Of a stretch of 64,000 bases of DNA, positions 45,386-56,100 are shown piece after piece. The notes beneath the pieces were generated by a model. That model saw only the letters and a program-made list of their open reading frames with translations. It made no database searches and was not told the DNA's origin. The translations under genes were made by a program, and so were the position numbers. The first letter of the stretch is position 1. Every line of letters starts with the position of its first letter. The DNA is from Draconibacterium orientale (GTDB lineage Bacteria > Bacteroidota > Bacteroidia > Bacteroidales > Prolixibacteraceae), in the NCBI RefSeq assembly GCF_000626635.1, contig NZ_CP007451.1, positions 4,446,501 through 4,510,500 on the forward strand, given 5' to 3'.

Positions 45386-48221
45386 ATGAATCTCCACTCC
45401 GGTCAGATAATAGAAATGCGCAACCGCCTTTGGCGTGTTGACGAATTTTCAGAAACCGAATTATTCGCAACACCAATCAATGGTGATTATAACGACAAAA
45501 GAGTTTTTCTGCGAGATATTGAGCAGATTAAACCTGCAGAATTGGATAAAATCTCCAAAGATCTAGTTGGCGACTTTCAGGCACAACGTATGTTGCTGCA
45601 TGCCTACCAATTCGATTTAATGCATGGCTCTGCCCCTTTCCTCAGCCTCCAACGTTCAGCTGTAATCCCTTATAACTATCAGTTAGTTCCATTGGTATTG
45701 GCGCTGGAAAAATCCAAAGCCCGTATTTTAATTGCCGATGATGTTGGTTTGGGTAAAACCATTGAAGCGGGCCTTATTATTTCAGAATTAATGCAACGTG
45801 GTAAAGTAAAACGTATTCTTATTTTAACTCCGGCCAACCTGAAAGAACAGTGGCAGGAGGCAATGGAATACTTCTTCCACATTGAATCCAAAATAATTTC
45901 ATCACTTTCCCGAAAAGAATACGAAAAGCAGCTTCCGGCCGGAGCAAACCCCTGGCAATATTTTCAGGTGGTTATAGCATCAATTGATTACGCGAAGGCC
46001 CCGGAAGTAAAACACTTAATACAGGAACAGCAATGGGATTTACTATTGGTTGATGAGGTACACCTTTGTGCCCGGCCGCATGCAACCTTCCGCGCTTCCA
46101 AACAAATGAAACGCTATGAGTTGGTTCGCGATCTTGGAAAACATATTCCCAACGTATTATTTTTAACAGCGACGCCGCACAACGGTTATACCGATTCATT
46201 TGCCAGTATTTTAGAAATCCTGAATGATAAGATTGTAACCACAACTTCAGGAAATACCTTCTTGAATAAGCCTGCAGCCAAGTACAATGTTTGCCAGCGA
46301 AACAGAAAGAAATTGGAGAATTGGTATAAGAAACAAGGCATAGCAAGTCCTTTTCCAAAGAGGAAAGCCGAAGAAGTCTTTGTGGATGTATACGAAAGCA
46401 AAAAACTGGCAAACTGCTTTAACGAAGTGTTGGAATACGGTGATCGGTTATTGGTCAACGCTCAGGGGGCTGGGCGTAAATACAATATTGCTACCTGGGT
46501 AGCCTTCCACTTACAGAAACGTGCCATCAGTTCCCCATACGCTTTGGTGAAATCCATTGAGAACAGATTGGCGACCGTTGAAAACAAGTTAGAGTTTGAA
46601 GAAACGGAAGAAGAAGTACTGAGTGGTTCAGTTCAGGACCTGTTTTTTGAAGACCGCATGACTGACGAAATGGCTTCAAGTAAATTGGACAAAGAACTTT
46701 TAAATGAAGCAGATAAAGAAGAACTTAAAAGTTTGCTACATACGGCAAAAGCGGTTAAGCCAGCGGATGACGTAAAGCTTCAGGAACTGAAGAATAAAAC
46801 GATTCCGGAGCTTCACGCAATCGACAAAAAGATTATTGTATTTACCAAATACAAGGACACGCTCGAATACCTCGAAAGCAACCTTGCCGGAAATGACTAC
46901 GATATTTTCACTATGCATGGTGATTTAAGTTTGACCAAGCGTCAGGAGATTTTCCTTCATTTTGAAAATACAAAAAAAGCAATCTTAATTGCCACCGATG
47001 TAATCTCAGAAGGTCTGAACCTGCAGCGTCTCTCTTCCTGCATCGTTCATTACGAATTACCGTGGAATCCGAACCGGCTGGAACAACGTAACGGTCGTGT
47101 TGACCGTATCGGGCAGTTAAAGGAAAAAGTACATATCAGAACCTTTGTACTGGATAAAACACTCGATAAAGATATTCTCGACTTGTTGATTACAAAAGCG
47201 AACAACATCCGTGAAGACCGGGGCTATAGTGCTGCTTACTTTGGCGACGAAGAATACATCAAAGCAGTACTACAGGAAGCTACCAAACGGAACAGAAAGC
47301 GCCGTAAGAAGAACGTACAGGAAGGACCTACCCTGTTCGATGCCATTGGACAGGACAAGGTAAAAGAAGCCGTCAAAAAAATCTATCTCAAAGGAAGAGG
47401 AAGATCAGCGTTTGCAAAAAATCGACGAGGAAAGTTTTTACGACAGTCTGAACATCGACCTGCCGGAAATCGATAAACGTATCTCCGAAACACAAGCCAT
47501 TGTCGGCTCAAAATCCGATGTGGAACAATTCGTAAAAGCAACCGCAACCTTCTTTAAATCTGTTCTGGTGGATCGCAAAGACGGTTTTCAGGACATAAAA
47601 ATCAATGATCCGCGACTCGAACTTCCACAATACGGTGACAGGCTTTCCAAAATTACTTTCGACCCCGAAATCGGGCTGACACATCCCGATGCAACCGTAT
47701 TGGAAATAGGACATCCTTTTGTTCGTCGTTTAATCGAGATTGTCAAGTCCGAATTTTTCGGCAAAAACGGAGTGTATGGACGAAATGCATGGTACTACTC
47801 CAATGAGGTGAGTTCGGTTTGCTTGTTATACAATGTTTTGGTGAGATATACCGTGGGGTTAACAGAAAAACGGGTTATTGAAGAGATGCTAACCTTTGGC
47901 TTCGATGGTTTTTCACAGAAGGAACTGGATGAAACTTTCATTCGTAAAATCATGCCCGGAAATACAACAGATGAACTAAGTGAAGCCGATTTTAAAGAAT
48001 ACATGGAAGAAGCGATCAGCTTTCCCGACTTCACAAAAATCATGAATAAAAAGATTGAAGATCGTAGACTCAAACTCATCTCCGAGCGACAGGAACTCTA
48101 CAAAAAAATCATCAAGGAAACCGATTCTACCGATGAAGCTTCGTGGATTGATGATGAAATATACATCGATAAAGCCGGTGCCGACCTGCTAACCATCACA
48201 GTTGTTTTACCCTTAAATTAA
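45386..48221 (+). CDS. DrmD-like SNF2-family helicase (one apparent frameshift)
   Basis: Two overlapping frames form one 944-aa protein: the frame breaks at 47393-47394, where GG stands and single G would read LKEEEDQRLQKIDEESF. The helicase core has Walker A ADDVGLGKT (residue 116 on), DEVH at 222, LTATPHNG, and motif VI QRNGRVDRIGQ around 569. A C-terminal helical domain follows. Size and motif order match the DISARM helicase DrmD, and it is followed by a DrmMI-like methylase. The missing DrmA-DrmB-DrmC set is replaced by a different helicase. The frameshift is likely a sequencing error. Confidence 0.85.
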
Positions 48222-48228
48222 TTCAGGC

Positions 48229-51200
48229 ATGGCATTAAGTTTTATCAATACAAGCGGAAACATTATTTCGGAAGACTTTTGCAGCCAGCTGCTAATCGAA
48301 AGCAAAGCCGAATATGTAAAGAGTAAATCGTTTGGCGACGATGTAAAGAAAGTAGATGAAGACATCGCCACCTCTTTTGAGTTATTACGCGAACGTTGGG
48401 AAGAGATCCGCTCAAAGCTACTGGAAGACGAGTTCGACACCACCCAGTTAAGGGACCGATGGATTAAGCAATTCCTGAGCATGCTGGGTTTCGTACCAAT
48501 GTACAATCCGCACAACCTGAAGAACGATGCGGGGCTGGAATATAACATTCCTTACCGGGGCTGGGACGATGACGAAGCTCCCCTCATTCACATGGTTCAC
48601 TCCTCGGCCGATTTCGACTCGCGCGACAAACACAACCGGACGCACGCCAATAAAAGTCCGCACGATATGCTGCAGCAGTTTCTGAATACCTCGCAGCACT
48701 CCTGGGCTATCTTGATCAATGGACGGAAAGTGCGCATTCTGCGCGACTTCTTCCACTCCATAACGAAAGGTTTTATCGAGTTCGACATTGAAGGCATTTT
48801 TGAAACCGCCAACACCGAACAGTTCCGTATTCTTTACAGAATGATGCACAGTAGCCGCTTTGTGGGCCAGTTCGAGAAACATGCCGAAGATGAAGAAAAA
48901 CTAACCTGCTGGCTGGAGAAATTCCATAGCCAGTCGCGCGAAACCGGTGTTAAGGTTGGCGACAACCTCCGCAAACAGGTTCGTTTAGCCATAGAAACAC
49001 TGGGGAATGGTTTTGCAGAAAACCTTAATCCCGACGAGTTCGACGAAGCCAAAGTAAAGAAGTTCTACAGCGAAACCTTAAATATCATTTACCGCCTGCT
49101 CTTCCTGCTCTTTGCCGAGCAAAAAGGTTGGCTCCCGGTAAAAAATGACATTTATGCCCGTACCTATAGCATTAATGCCCTACGCGAAAGAGCTGAAAAG
49201 GCAGACTATTCGCACGATAATAACGAAGATCTTTGGGAAGGATTAAAAGTTACCTTCCGTTTGGTAACCAAAGGCTACACTTTTCCCAACAAGGATAGCA
49301 TCAACGCGTTTGGAGGCCAGCTGTTTTCCGACGAGCGGATTTTCCACATCAAATCGCCGTTAAAAAACAAACATTTGTTAAAGGCGGTTGATGCCCTTTG
49401 TTTCTTTACCGAGAATAAGCTTAAAAACAAAATCAATTACGCCACGCTGGCCATTGATGAATTGGGTTCGGTGTACGAAAGCTTACTCGATTACGAACCT
49501 CGTTTATTACGTGAGAACACCGAAATAAACAGCAGAACCTGCAAACGAGGTGAATTTGTATTGGACGACCGTTCTACCGAACGCAAAACAACCGGTTCGT
49601 ATTACACCGACAGCCGCCTGGTAGCACAGTTAATCGATTCTGCATTAGTACCGGTAATTGAAAATGCACTGAAAGACAAAACCACCGATGACGAAAAACG
49701 CTTAGCCCTACTCGATCTCAAAGTGGCTGATATTGCTTGCGGCTCCGGTGCATTTCTTATTGCAGCCCTCGAAAAATTGGGTGAATACCTTTCGTTAATT
49801 GGCAAAGAAGAAGGTGAAAAACCAACCGAACAGGAACTCCGCCACGCCAAACGCGAGGTGCTCCAGAATTGTATTTACGGGGTAGACTTAAACCCGATGG
49901 CTTTGGAACTCGCGAAATTTTCGCTGTGGATAACAGCTTCTATGCCCAATTTTCCATTAAGTTTCCTCGACCACCGCTTAAAATGCGGAAACTCACTGGT
50001 TGGCGCAACGCCCGAACTCATTGAAAAAGGTATTCCCGTGGAAGCCTTTAATCCGGTAACACTCGATGATAAAAAGGTGTGCACCGAATTAAAAAAGAAG
50101 GTTAGAAAAGAACTCCAGGTTTTTAAAACAAAGGACACATATACAGGAGTACAACAGGGCTTTGAATTTAAGGTAACAGAAATCAGTACCGAATACGAAG
50201 CTGAACAATACCTGCAAATTCTCCATTCGCAGCAGGAAGATGCAGAGGAAGTGGAGAATATGGCGCATGAATACCAGGAGATTTATAAAACCCTGCGCGA
50301 AAATGGCGAATGGAAACTGGCCGATACCTGGACGGCAGCCTTCTTTATTCAGAAAGACGATCTGGATAAATCCTACCCTACTAATACGACCCTGCAGGCC
50401 ATAAAACAGGGCCATGCCATTAACAAAGAACTGGAACTTGAGGTGCTGGACTTAGCTCGAAAATACCGCTTCTTTCACTGGCATTTGGAGTTTCCTGAAG
50501 TATTTGAGAATGGTGGGTTTGATTGTATATTAGGGAATCCTCCTTGGGAAAGAATAAAATTACAAGAAAAAGAATTTTTTAAAGGCAAAGATGATCTTAT
50601 AGCTAAGGCAGCAAAAGCAAAACGAGATAAATTGATAAATGAACTGGAGTCGACTAATCCTAGGCTTTATCAATTATATTCTAATCAAAAGGCTATATCA
50701 GAAAAGTCTACTCTTTTCATCACGGCATCTTGTTGCTATCCCCTTCTTGGAAAGGGTGATATAAACCTTTATAGCATCTTTACGGAAAAAGCCTATAATT
50801 CAATACGTAAGCATGGTCAGTTAGGTATAATAATCCCAACTGACATTGCAACGGGTGATTCAAACAAGAACTTTTTTGCCGAAATTGTTGAAAATCGAAA
50901 ATTGAAATCTTTGTACGATTTTGTAAACAAGAATAAACAGTATTTTAGCAATGTACATGCAAGTGAGAAATTCTGTTTATTAACAATTGTAGGAGATTCA
51001 AATGACAAGGATTTTGATTTCGTTTTCTATATTGAAGAACTAAATGAATTGTTTGATGAAAACAGACATTTTTCACTCAGTTTAGACAATTTTACAGCCA
51101 TCAATCCAAACACAAAAACATGCCCTATTTTCAAAAGTAAATATGATGCAAACATTATCAAAAAAATTCATAAAGCTTGTCCGGTATTAATAAATGAAGA

Positions 51201-52155
51201 TTCAGGAAAAAATCCATTTAAAATCACATTTCTTAAAACTTTAGACGCAGCAAATGCTACAGATGCCAAATTACTGATTGAAGACTCAGCACTTGAGTAT
51301 AGAAAAAGAAAGTATAATGACTTCTATTTTAAACTTGATAATTCAATTTATTACCCAGTATATGAGGGTAAAATGATAGACCACTTTAATCATCGTGCAT
51401 CATCTGTTGAGGTTAATCCGGACAATCCAATTAGAAAAGCGATAAGTGCTCCAAGTTCAATATCACAATTGAAGGATAGTAACTGGTATCCAAATCCACA
51501 ATATTGGATTGACGAAAGCGATTTAGCAAAGAAAATTTATACTGAAGACATACAATGGTCTATAGGTATAAGGAAAAATACTGCTGTTACAAACTCGAGA
51601 ACATTCATTTGTACAATTTTACCAAAAGTAGCAATGCTATACTCATTCAATACTATTTGTTCAAATACTAATAAAAATGGTCTTGTTATACTAAGTTGTA
51701 ATTTAAGCACATTGGCTTTTGATTATATTGTTCGAAATAAGTTAGGAAGTGAGAATATTGCAAAATTTGTAATAAAACAACTACCCGTTATCAGCGAAGA
51801 ACACCTTACCGCTAAAATTTTCGATTTTATCCAATCTAAAGCATTGAGACTTTATTATGTTAGCAATGATTTAAAGCCTGTTGCCAATGACTTAAATTAT
51901 CAAGGAGAACCCTTCACATGGGACGAAGAAGAACGCTTCCAGTTAAAATGTGAATTGGATGCCATTTACGGGCATTTATATGGTTTAACCCGTGAGGAGT
52001 TTGATTACATATTAGAAACCTTCCCTATCGTTAAGCGCAAAGACATCGAAAAATACGGCACTTACCGCACGAAAGACACCATTTTAAAACTTTATGATGA
52101 AATGGATTGGGTAAAGGAGGAAATGGAGAAAACAAAAACTGAAAAACCAAACTAA
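48229..52155 (+). CDS. DrmMI-like N6-adenine DNA methyltransferase
   Basis: The 1308-aa protein is an N6-adenine methyltransferase: SAM-binding DIACGSGAF (residues 501-509) and catalytic NPPWER (around 770). The long N-terminus (1-450) resembles Eco57I- or PglX-type enzymes that read DNA sequence. In DISARM, DrmMI marks host DNA so that the helicases ignore it. The part coding for residues about 765-1185 (50520-51780) is visibly more AT-rich than the rest and probably is a swapped target-recognition region. Confidence 0.85.
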   Translation: MALSFINTSGNIISEDFCSQLLIESKAEYVKSKSFGDDVKKVDEDIATSFELLRERWEEIRSKLLEDEFDTTQLRDRWIKQFLSMLGFVPMYNPHNLKNDAGLEYNIPYRGWDDDEAPLIHMVHSSADFDSRDKHNRTHANKSPHDMLQQFLNTSQHSWAILINGRKVRILRDFFHSITKGFIEFDIEGIFETANTEQFRILYRMMHSSRFVGQFEKHAEDEEKLTCWLEKFHSQSRETGVKVGDNLRKQVRLAIETLGNGFAENLNPDEFDEAKVKKFYSETLNIIYRLLFLLFAEQKGWLPVKNDIYARTYSINALRERAEKADYSHDNNEDLWEGLKVTFRLVTKGYTFPNKDSINAFGGQLFSDERIFHIKSPLKNKHLLKAVDALCFFTENKLKNKINYATLAIDELGSVYESLLDYEPRLLRENTEINSRTCKRGEFVLDDRSTERKTTGSYYTDSRLVAQLIDSALVPVIENALKDKTTDDEKRLALLDLKVADIACGSGAFLIAALEKLGEYLSLIGKEEGEKPTEQELRHAKREVLQNCIYGVDLNPMALELAKFSLWITASMPNFPLSFLDHRLKCGNSLVGATPELIEKGIPVEAFNPVTLDDKKVCTELKKKVRKELQVFKTKDTYTGVQQGFEFKVTEISTEYEAEQYLQILHSQQEDAEEVENMAHEYQEIYKTLRENGEWKLADTWTAAFFIQKDDLDKSYPTNTTLQAIKQGHAINKELELEVLDLARKYRFFHWHLEFPEVFENGGFDCILGNPPWERIKLQEKEFFKGKDDLIAKAAKAKRDKLINELESTNPRLYQLYSNQKAISEKSTLFITASCCYPLLGKGDINLYSIFTEKAYNSIRKHGQLGIIIPTDIATGDSNKNFFAEIVENRKLKSLYDFVNKNKQYFSNVHASEKFCLLTIVGDSNDKDFDFVFYIEELNELFDENRHFSLSLDNFTAINPNTKTCPIFKSKYDANIIKKIHKACPVLINEDSGKNPFKITFLKTLDAANATDAKLLIEDSALEYRKRKYNDFYFKLDNSIYYPVYEGKMIDHFNHRASSVEVNPDNPIRKAISAPSSISQLKDSNWYPNPQYWIDESDLAKKIYTEDIQWSIGIRKNTAVTNSRTFICTILPKVAMLYSFNTICSNTNKNGLVILSCNLSTLAFDYIVRNKLGSENIAKFVIKQLPVISEEHLTAKIFDFIQSKALRLYYVSNDLKPVANDLNYQGEPFTWDEEERFQLKCELDAIYGHLYGLTREEFDYILETFPIVKRKDIEKYGTYRTKDTILKLYDEMDWVKEEMEKTKTEKPN

Positions 52156-52158
52156 GGC

Positions 52159-53166
52159 ATGGACGAGAAACGCAATATCATTATTTACAACACAGCCGAT
52201 GGCAAAGCGAAAGTAGCGCTGTACGCCAAAGACGGAATGGTGTGGATGAACCAAAACCAACTGGCAGAACTTTTTGCCACCTCGAAACAAAACATCAGCC
52301 AACACATCATTAATATACTGAAAGAAGGAGAGTTACAGGAAAATTCAGTTGTAAATAATTACTTGACAACTGCCGAAGATGGCAAAGAATACAACGTAAC
52401 CTTCTACTCGCTCGAAATGATTTTGGCAGTCGGTTTCCGGGTACGCAGCAGGCGTGGCACCCAGTTCCGTATTTGGGCAAATAAAAACCTGAGCGAATAC
52501 ATGGTAAAAGGTTTTGTGATGGACGATGAGCGCCTGAAAAACCCGGATGGTCGTCCTGACTATTTCGATGAATTGTTGGAACGCATACGCGATATTCGCG
52601 CATCCGAAAAACGCTTTTACCAGAAAGTACGCGACCTATTTGCATTGTGTAGCGATTACGACCCGACAGACAAAGCTACCCAAATGTTTTTTGCCGAAAC
52701 CCAGAATAAACTACTTTTTGCCGTATCCGGCAAAACGGCCGCAGAAATTGTAATGAGCCGGGCCGATGCAACAAAGCCCAATATGGCGCTAACATCGTGG
52801 AAAGGAAGCATTGTGCGCAAGGGAGACATCTTTACCGCTAAAAACTACCTCACATCCGACGAAATCGACACCCTGAACCGGTTGGTAGTTATTTTCCTCG
52901 AAACAGCTGAACTACGGGCTAAAAACCGCATCGACATCACCATGGATTTTTGGCGCGACAACGTGGATAAGATTCTCCAACTCAACGACAAATTAGTCCT
53001 GCAAAACAAAGGTTCCATCAGCAACGCCCTAATGGAAAAGCAAGTCCGCGAGATTTATGAGGAGTTTGATACCCGGCGGAAAGCCTATGATGCGCAACAA
53101 GCGGATGAAGAGGAAATAGAGGAATTGAAGAAACTGGAAGAAAATATTAAGAAAACCAAGAAATAA
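52159..53166 (+). CDS. RhuM family protein
   Basis: The 335-aa protein has a RhuM/Bro-N-like N-terminus ([22 protein letters not shown]) and the family hallmarks [16 protein letters not shown] and [11 protein letters not shown]. RhuM proteins occur inside many type I restriction loci with no clear role; DNA binding is likely. It starts 3 bp after the methylase stop codon and 10 bp before the large helicase. It ends in a coiled, acidic-lysine tail. Confidence 0.87.
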   Translation: MDEKRNIIIYNTADGKAKVALYAKDGMVWMNQNQLAELFATSKQNISQHIINILKEGELQENSVVNNYLTTAEDGKEYNVTFYSLEMILAVGFRVRSRRGTQFRIWANKNLSEYMVKGFVMDDERLKNPDGRPDYFDELLERIRDIRASEKRFYQKVRDLFALCSDYDPTDKATQMFFAETQNKLLFAVSGKTAAEIVMSRADATKPNMALTSWKGSIVRKGDIFTAKNYLTSDEIDTLNRLVVIFLETAELRAKNRIDITMDFWRDNVDKILQLNDKLVLQNKGSISNALMEKQVREIYEEFDTRRKAYDAQQADEEEIEELKKLEENIKKTKK

Positions 53167-53176
53167 AACTGATACT

Positions 53177-56100
53177 ATGAACCCGTTTAAAGTATTTCAG
53201 GAGGTAAAGCACCAATATAAAGCATACATTCAAACCTTTCAGGTTTTTAAAAACAAGCAGATTGAAGCCTATGTGCACGACCAGATGGATAATGGCAAAC
53301 TGCTTTGGCAGGAACCGATCATCCAAATTTCAAAACGATTTAAGGCTGGGAAAAGCATTCCCCAATTAATTGACGAAGGAGTGCTGCATCAGGCCACCCG
53401 AGATGTTTTCAACCTCACAAATACACGAACGGGCGAACGGTTTCTGATTCATCCACACCTCCACCAGGAGCAAGCCATTGAAATATGCAGTAGGAAGCAG
53501 GAAAATCTGGTCGTAACCACTGGTACGGGGTCCGGGAAATCGCTCTGTTTCGAGATTCCGATTGTAGACCACTGTTTAAAAGCTAAAGATGAAGGAAAGC
53601 AGGGAATTAAAGCCATCATCATCTACCCGATGAATGCCTTGGCCAACTCACAGTATCAGGAGCTGGCTTCGAAAATGGCAGGCAGTGGTTTATCCATTGG
53701 GCTTTACACCGGTGATACCGACGTTGCCCAGGACAGCGCCATTGAACGATACAAAGAGATATTCGGTGACGATGCTGAACCAAATGACAGCGAAAGAATT
53801 TCCCGAACGGAGATGAAACAAAATCCACCGGATATTTTGCTTACCAACTATGTCCAGTTAGAGTTGCTGCTAACTCGGTTGGAAGACAAACCGCTGTTTA
53901 GAGATGCATTCAAAGAAAACCTTCGTTTTCTGGTTCTCGACGAATTGCACACCTACTCTGGCAAACAAGGTGCCGATGTGGCTTTTCTGGTGCGCCGCTT
54001 AAAACAACGCACCAATACCATCGGTAAATTGATTTGTATCGGAACATCAGCAACCATGGTATCCGATAAGAACGATGAAAATTCATCGCAAGCCATTGCC
54101 GATTTTGCATCAAAAATGTTTGGTGAAGAATTTAAGCCGGAAAATGTGGTGGTTGAAACCGAAGACAAAGCCTTAGAGTTTTCAGGCACCAAAATTTCCG
54201 ATTCGTTCCAATTAGAGGAATCCGACGTTGAAAACCTCGACCACGAAAATCCGTTAACAGCAGCGCCTTTATATAAAGCGCTAATGGGTGAAGATTTCAC
54301 CGGGTCTTCCAACCTCGAACTGGGTGAAGCCCTGAAAGACTCTCTCCTCTTAGGTTTTCTGGAAAAGGAACTGAAAGAAGTGAAAAGCTTTGGAGACCTT
54401 GCAGCAAACTACCAAAATCAAATTCGCAAAGATTTTACACCGGAGCAATGCAAGGCCGAATTAATGGCTGGCCTGCTTTTGGGAATTACAGGAACGTTGC
54501 AAACCGATACAGGTAAAGAAGTTCCGCGCTTTATCCCTAAAATTCATGCTTTCTACAATCAGGGAGGTGAATTACGCGGGTGTCTCGTCCCTGAATGCAA
54601 TTATTTGAGTCATACCGGTGAAACCACTTGCCCTCAATGCGAACAGGAAGGCAGAGGTATTAAAACTTTGTATCCGCTCCATTTCTGCAGGGTATGTGGT
54701 CAGGAATACTATGGCATGATTAAAGATGACAGCAGCGGCCAAACAATGCCCTGGACCTTTATGGACTATGAAACCGAAGGCGACACCGGTTATTACTCAC
54801 CTGCCATAACTTGTAAAGACGACGATCTTCCACAAAACTGGTTCACCCCGAAAAAACATGAACGAGCAAAAAAACATGCACATAAATTTCCAACCAATGG
54901 TGTACTCGATACTGAGAATAACACATTTACAAGATATTATGAAGGCGAAGACCTGAATGGTGTATTCATCCCTTCCCCGCTTCCGATCTGTTTAAATTGC
55001 GGAACCGAACACGGTGGTAACACATCGGAATACGGTAAGATGTTTTTGCTTAACTCAGTTGGTCGGGCAACGGGTACCGATGTAATCACAACAGCGGCCA
55101 TCAATGCTTCACCAATGGACGAGAAGAAGCTGATAGGATTCTCCGATAACCGACAGGACACTGCTTTTCAGGCTGGACACCTGAACCACTGGTATTCGCA
55201 AATTTACTTTAGGCGGATATTAAATAAGGTATTACAGGAAATTGGTTCCGATATTTTTGTGAAAGATTTACCGGCCAAACTCTTCCCGCATTTGGTTGAT
55301 GAGAAGAAATTTGTACCCCGAATGCGCAGATTGGTGAGGCAGAACCTCGAAACCTATTTGGAAACTTATTTATTCGTTGAAATTCGCGGAACAAAGAAAT
55401 TTACCTCGGTAAACCTCGAAGATGTAGGATTACTGTCAGTAGAATATGATTCATTGGACGAATCAATCGAAGAAGGAATTGACGATAAATATCCTGTTTT
55501 AAAAGGTCTAAGTGCTGATTTACAGTACGACTTAATAAAAGGTTTCTTTGAGATATTCCGACGCGAAGTAGCAGTAGCTCATCCCAATCTGATTGAAAAA
55601 GCAAACCTGCGAACCAACCTGAATTTCATCGAAGAACACACTCCGGATCAACGAGTATTCGAGGCCGTAGAAGAAACACAGGTAAGTATCTACACAAATG
55701 GCTCACAAGAACATTTCCGCAAGACTAGCTTTACACATCACGGATTAAACGGTTCTTATACCATAAAAAGCTGGATTCGTAAGTGTGCCCCCTACTTCGA
55801 TGCCGATATGATCAATAGCTGTATCAATGAAATGGTAGCTTTTGGAGTAGAAAACTTCTACATCCAAAAAGAAAAGCTCAACGGGCAAGACTACTTCATG
55901 CTACAGCCGGATGCAATCATGGTGAAACCATTGAAGGATGGCTTCGAACAGGAATGTCCGCAATGCCACAGCCAATATAGTTGGCTTACGGTTAATGCCT
56001 GTTTGAAAAACAGCTGTAAAAACGGCTTGGTAAAAGCAACAATTCACGAAGACTTTTATTACAAACAATATACTTTGGATACGGAAGGCAGCGAGATTAT

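Noticed and set aside
47412-48221. Separate gene after the DrmD-like helicase
   Set aside because: Its apparent TTG start overlaps the helicase frame by 65 bp, and removal of one G joins both into a 944-aa protein.
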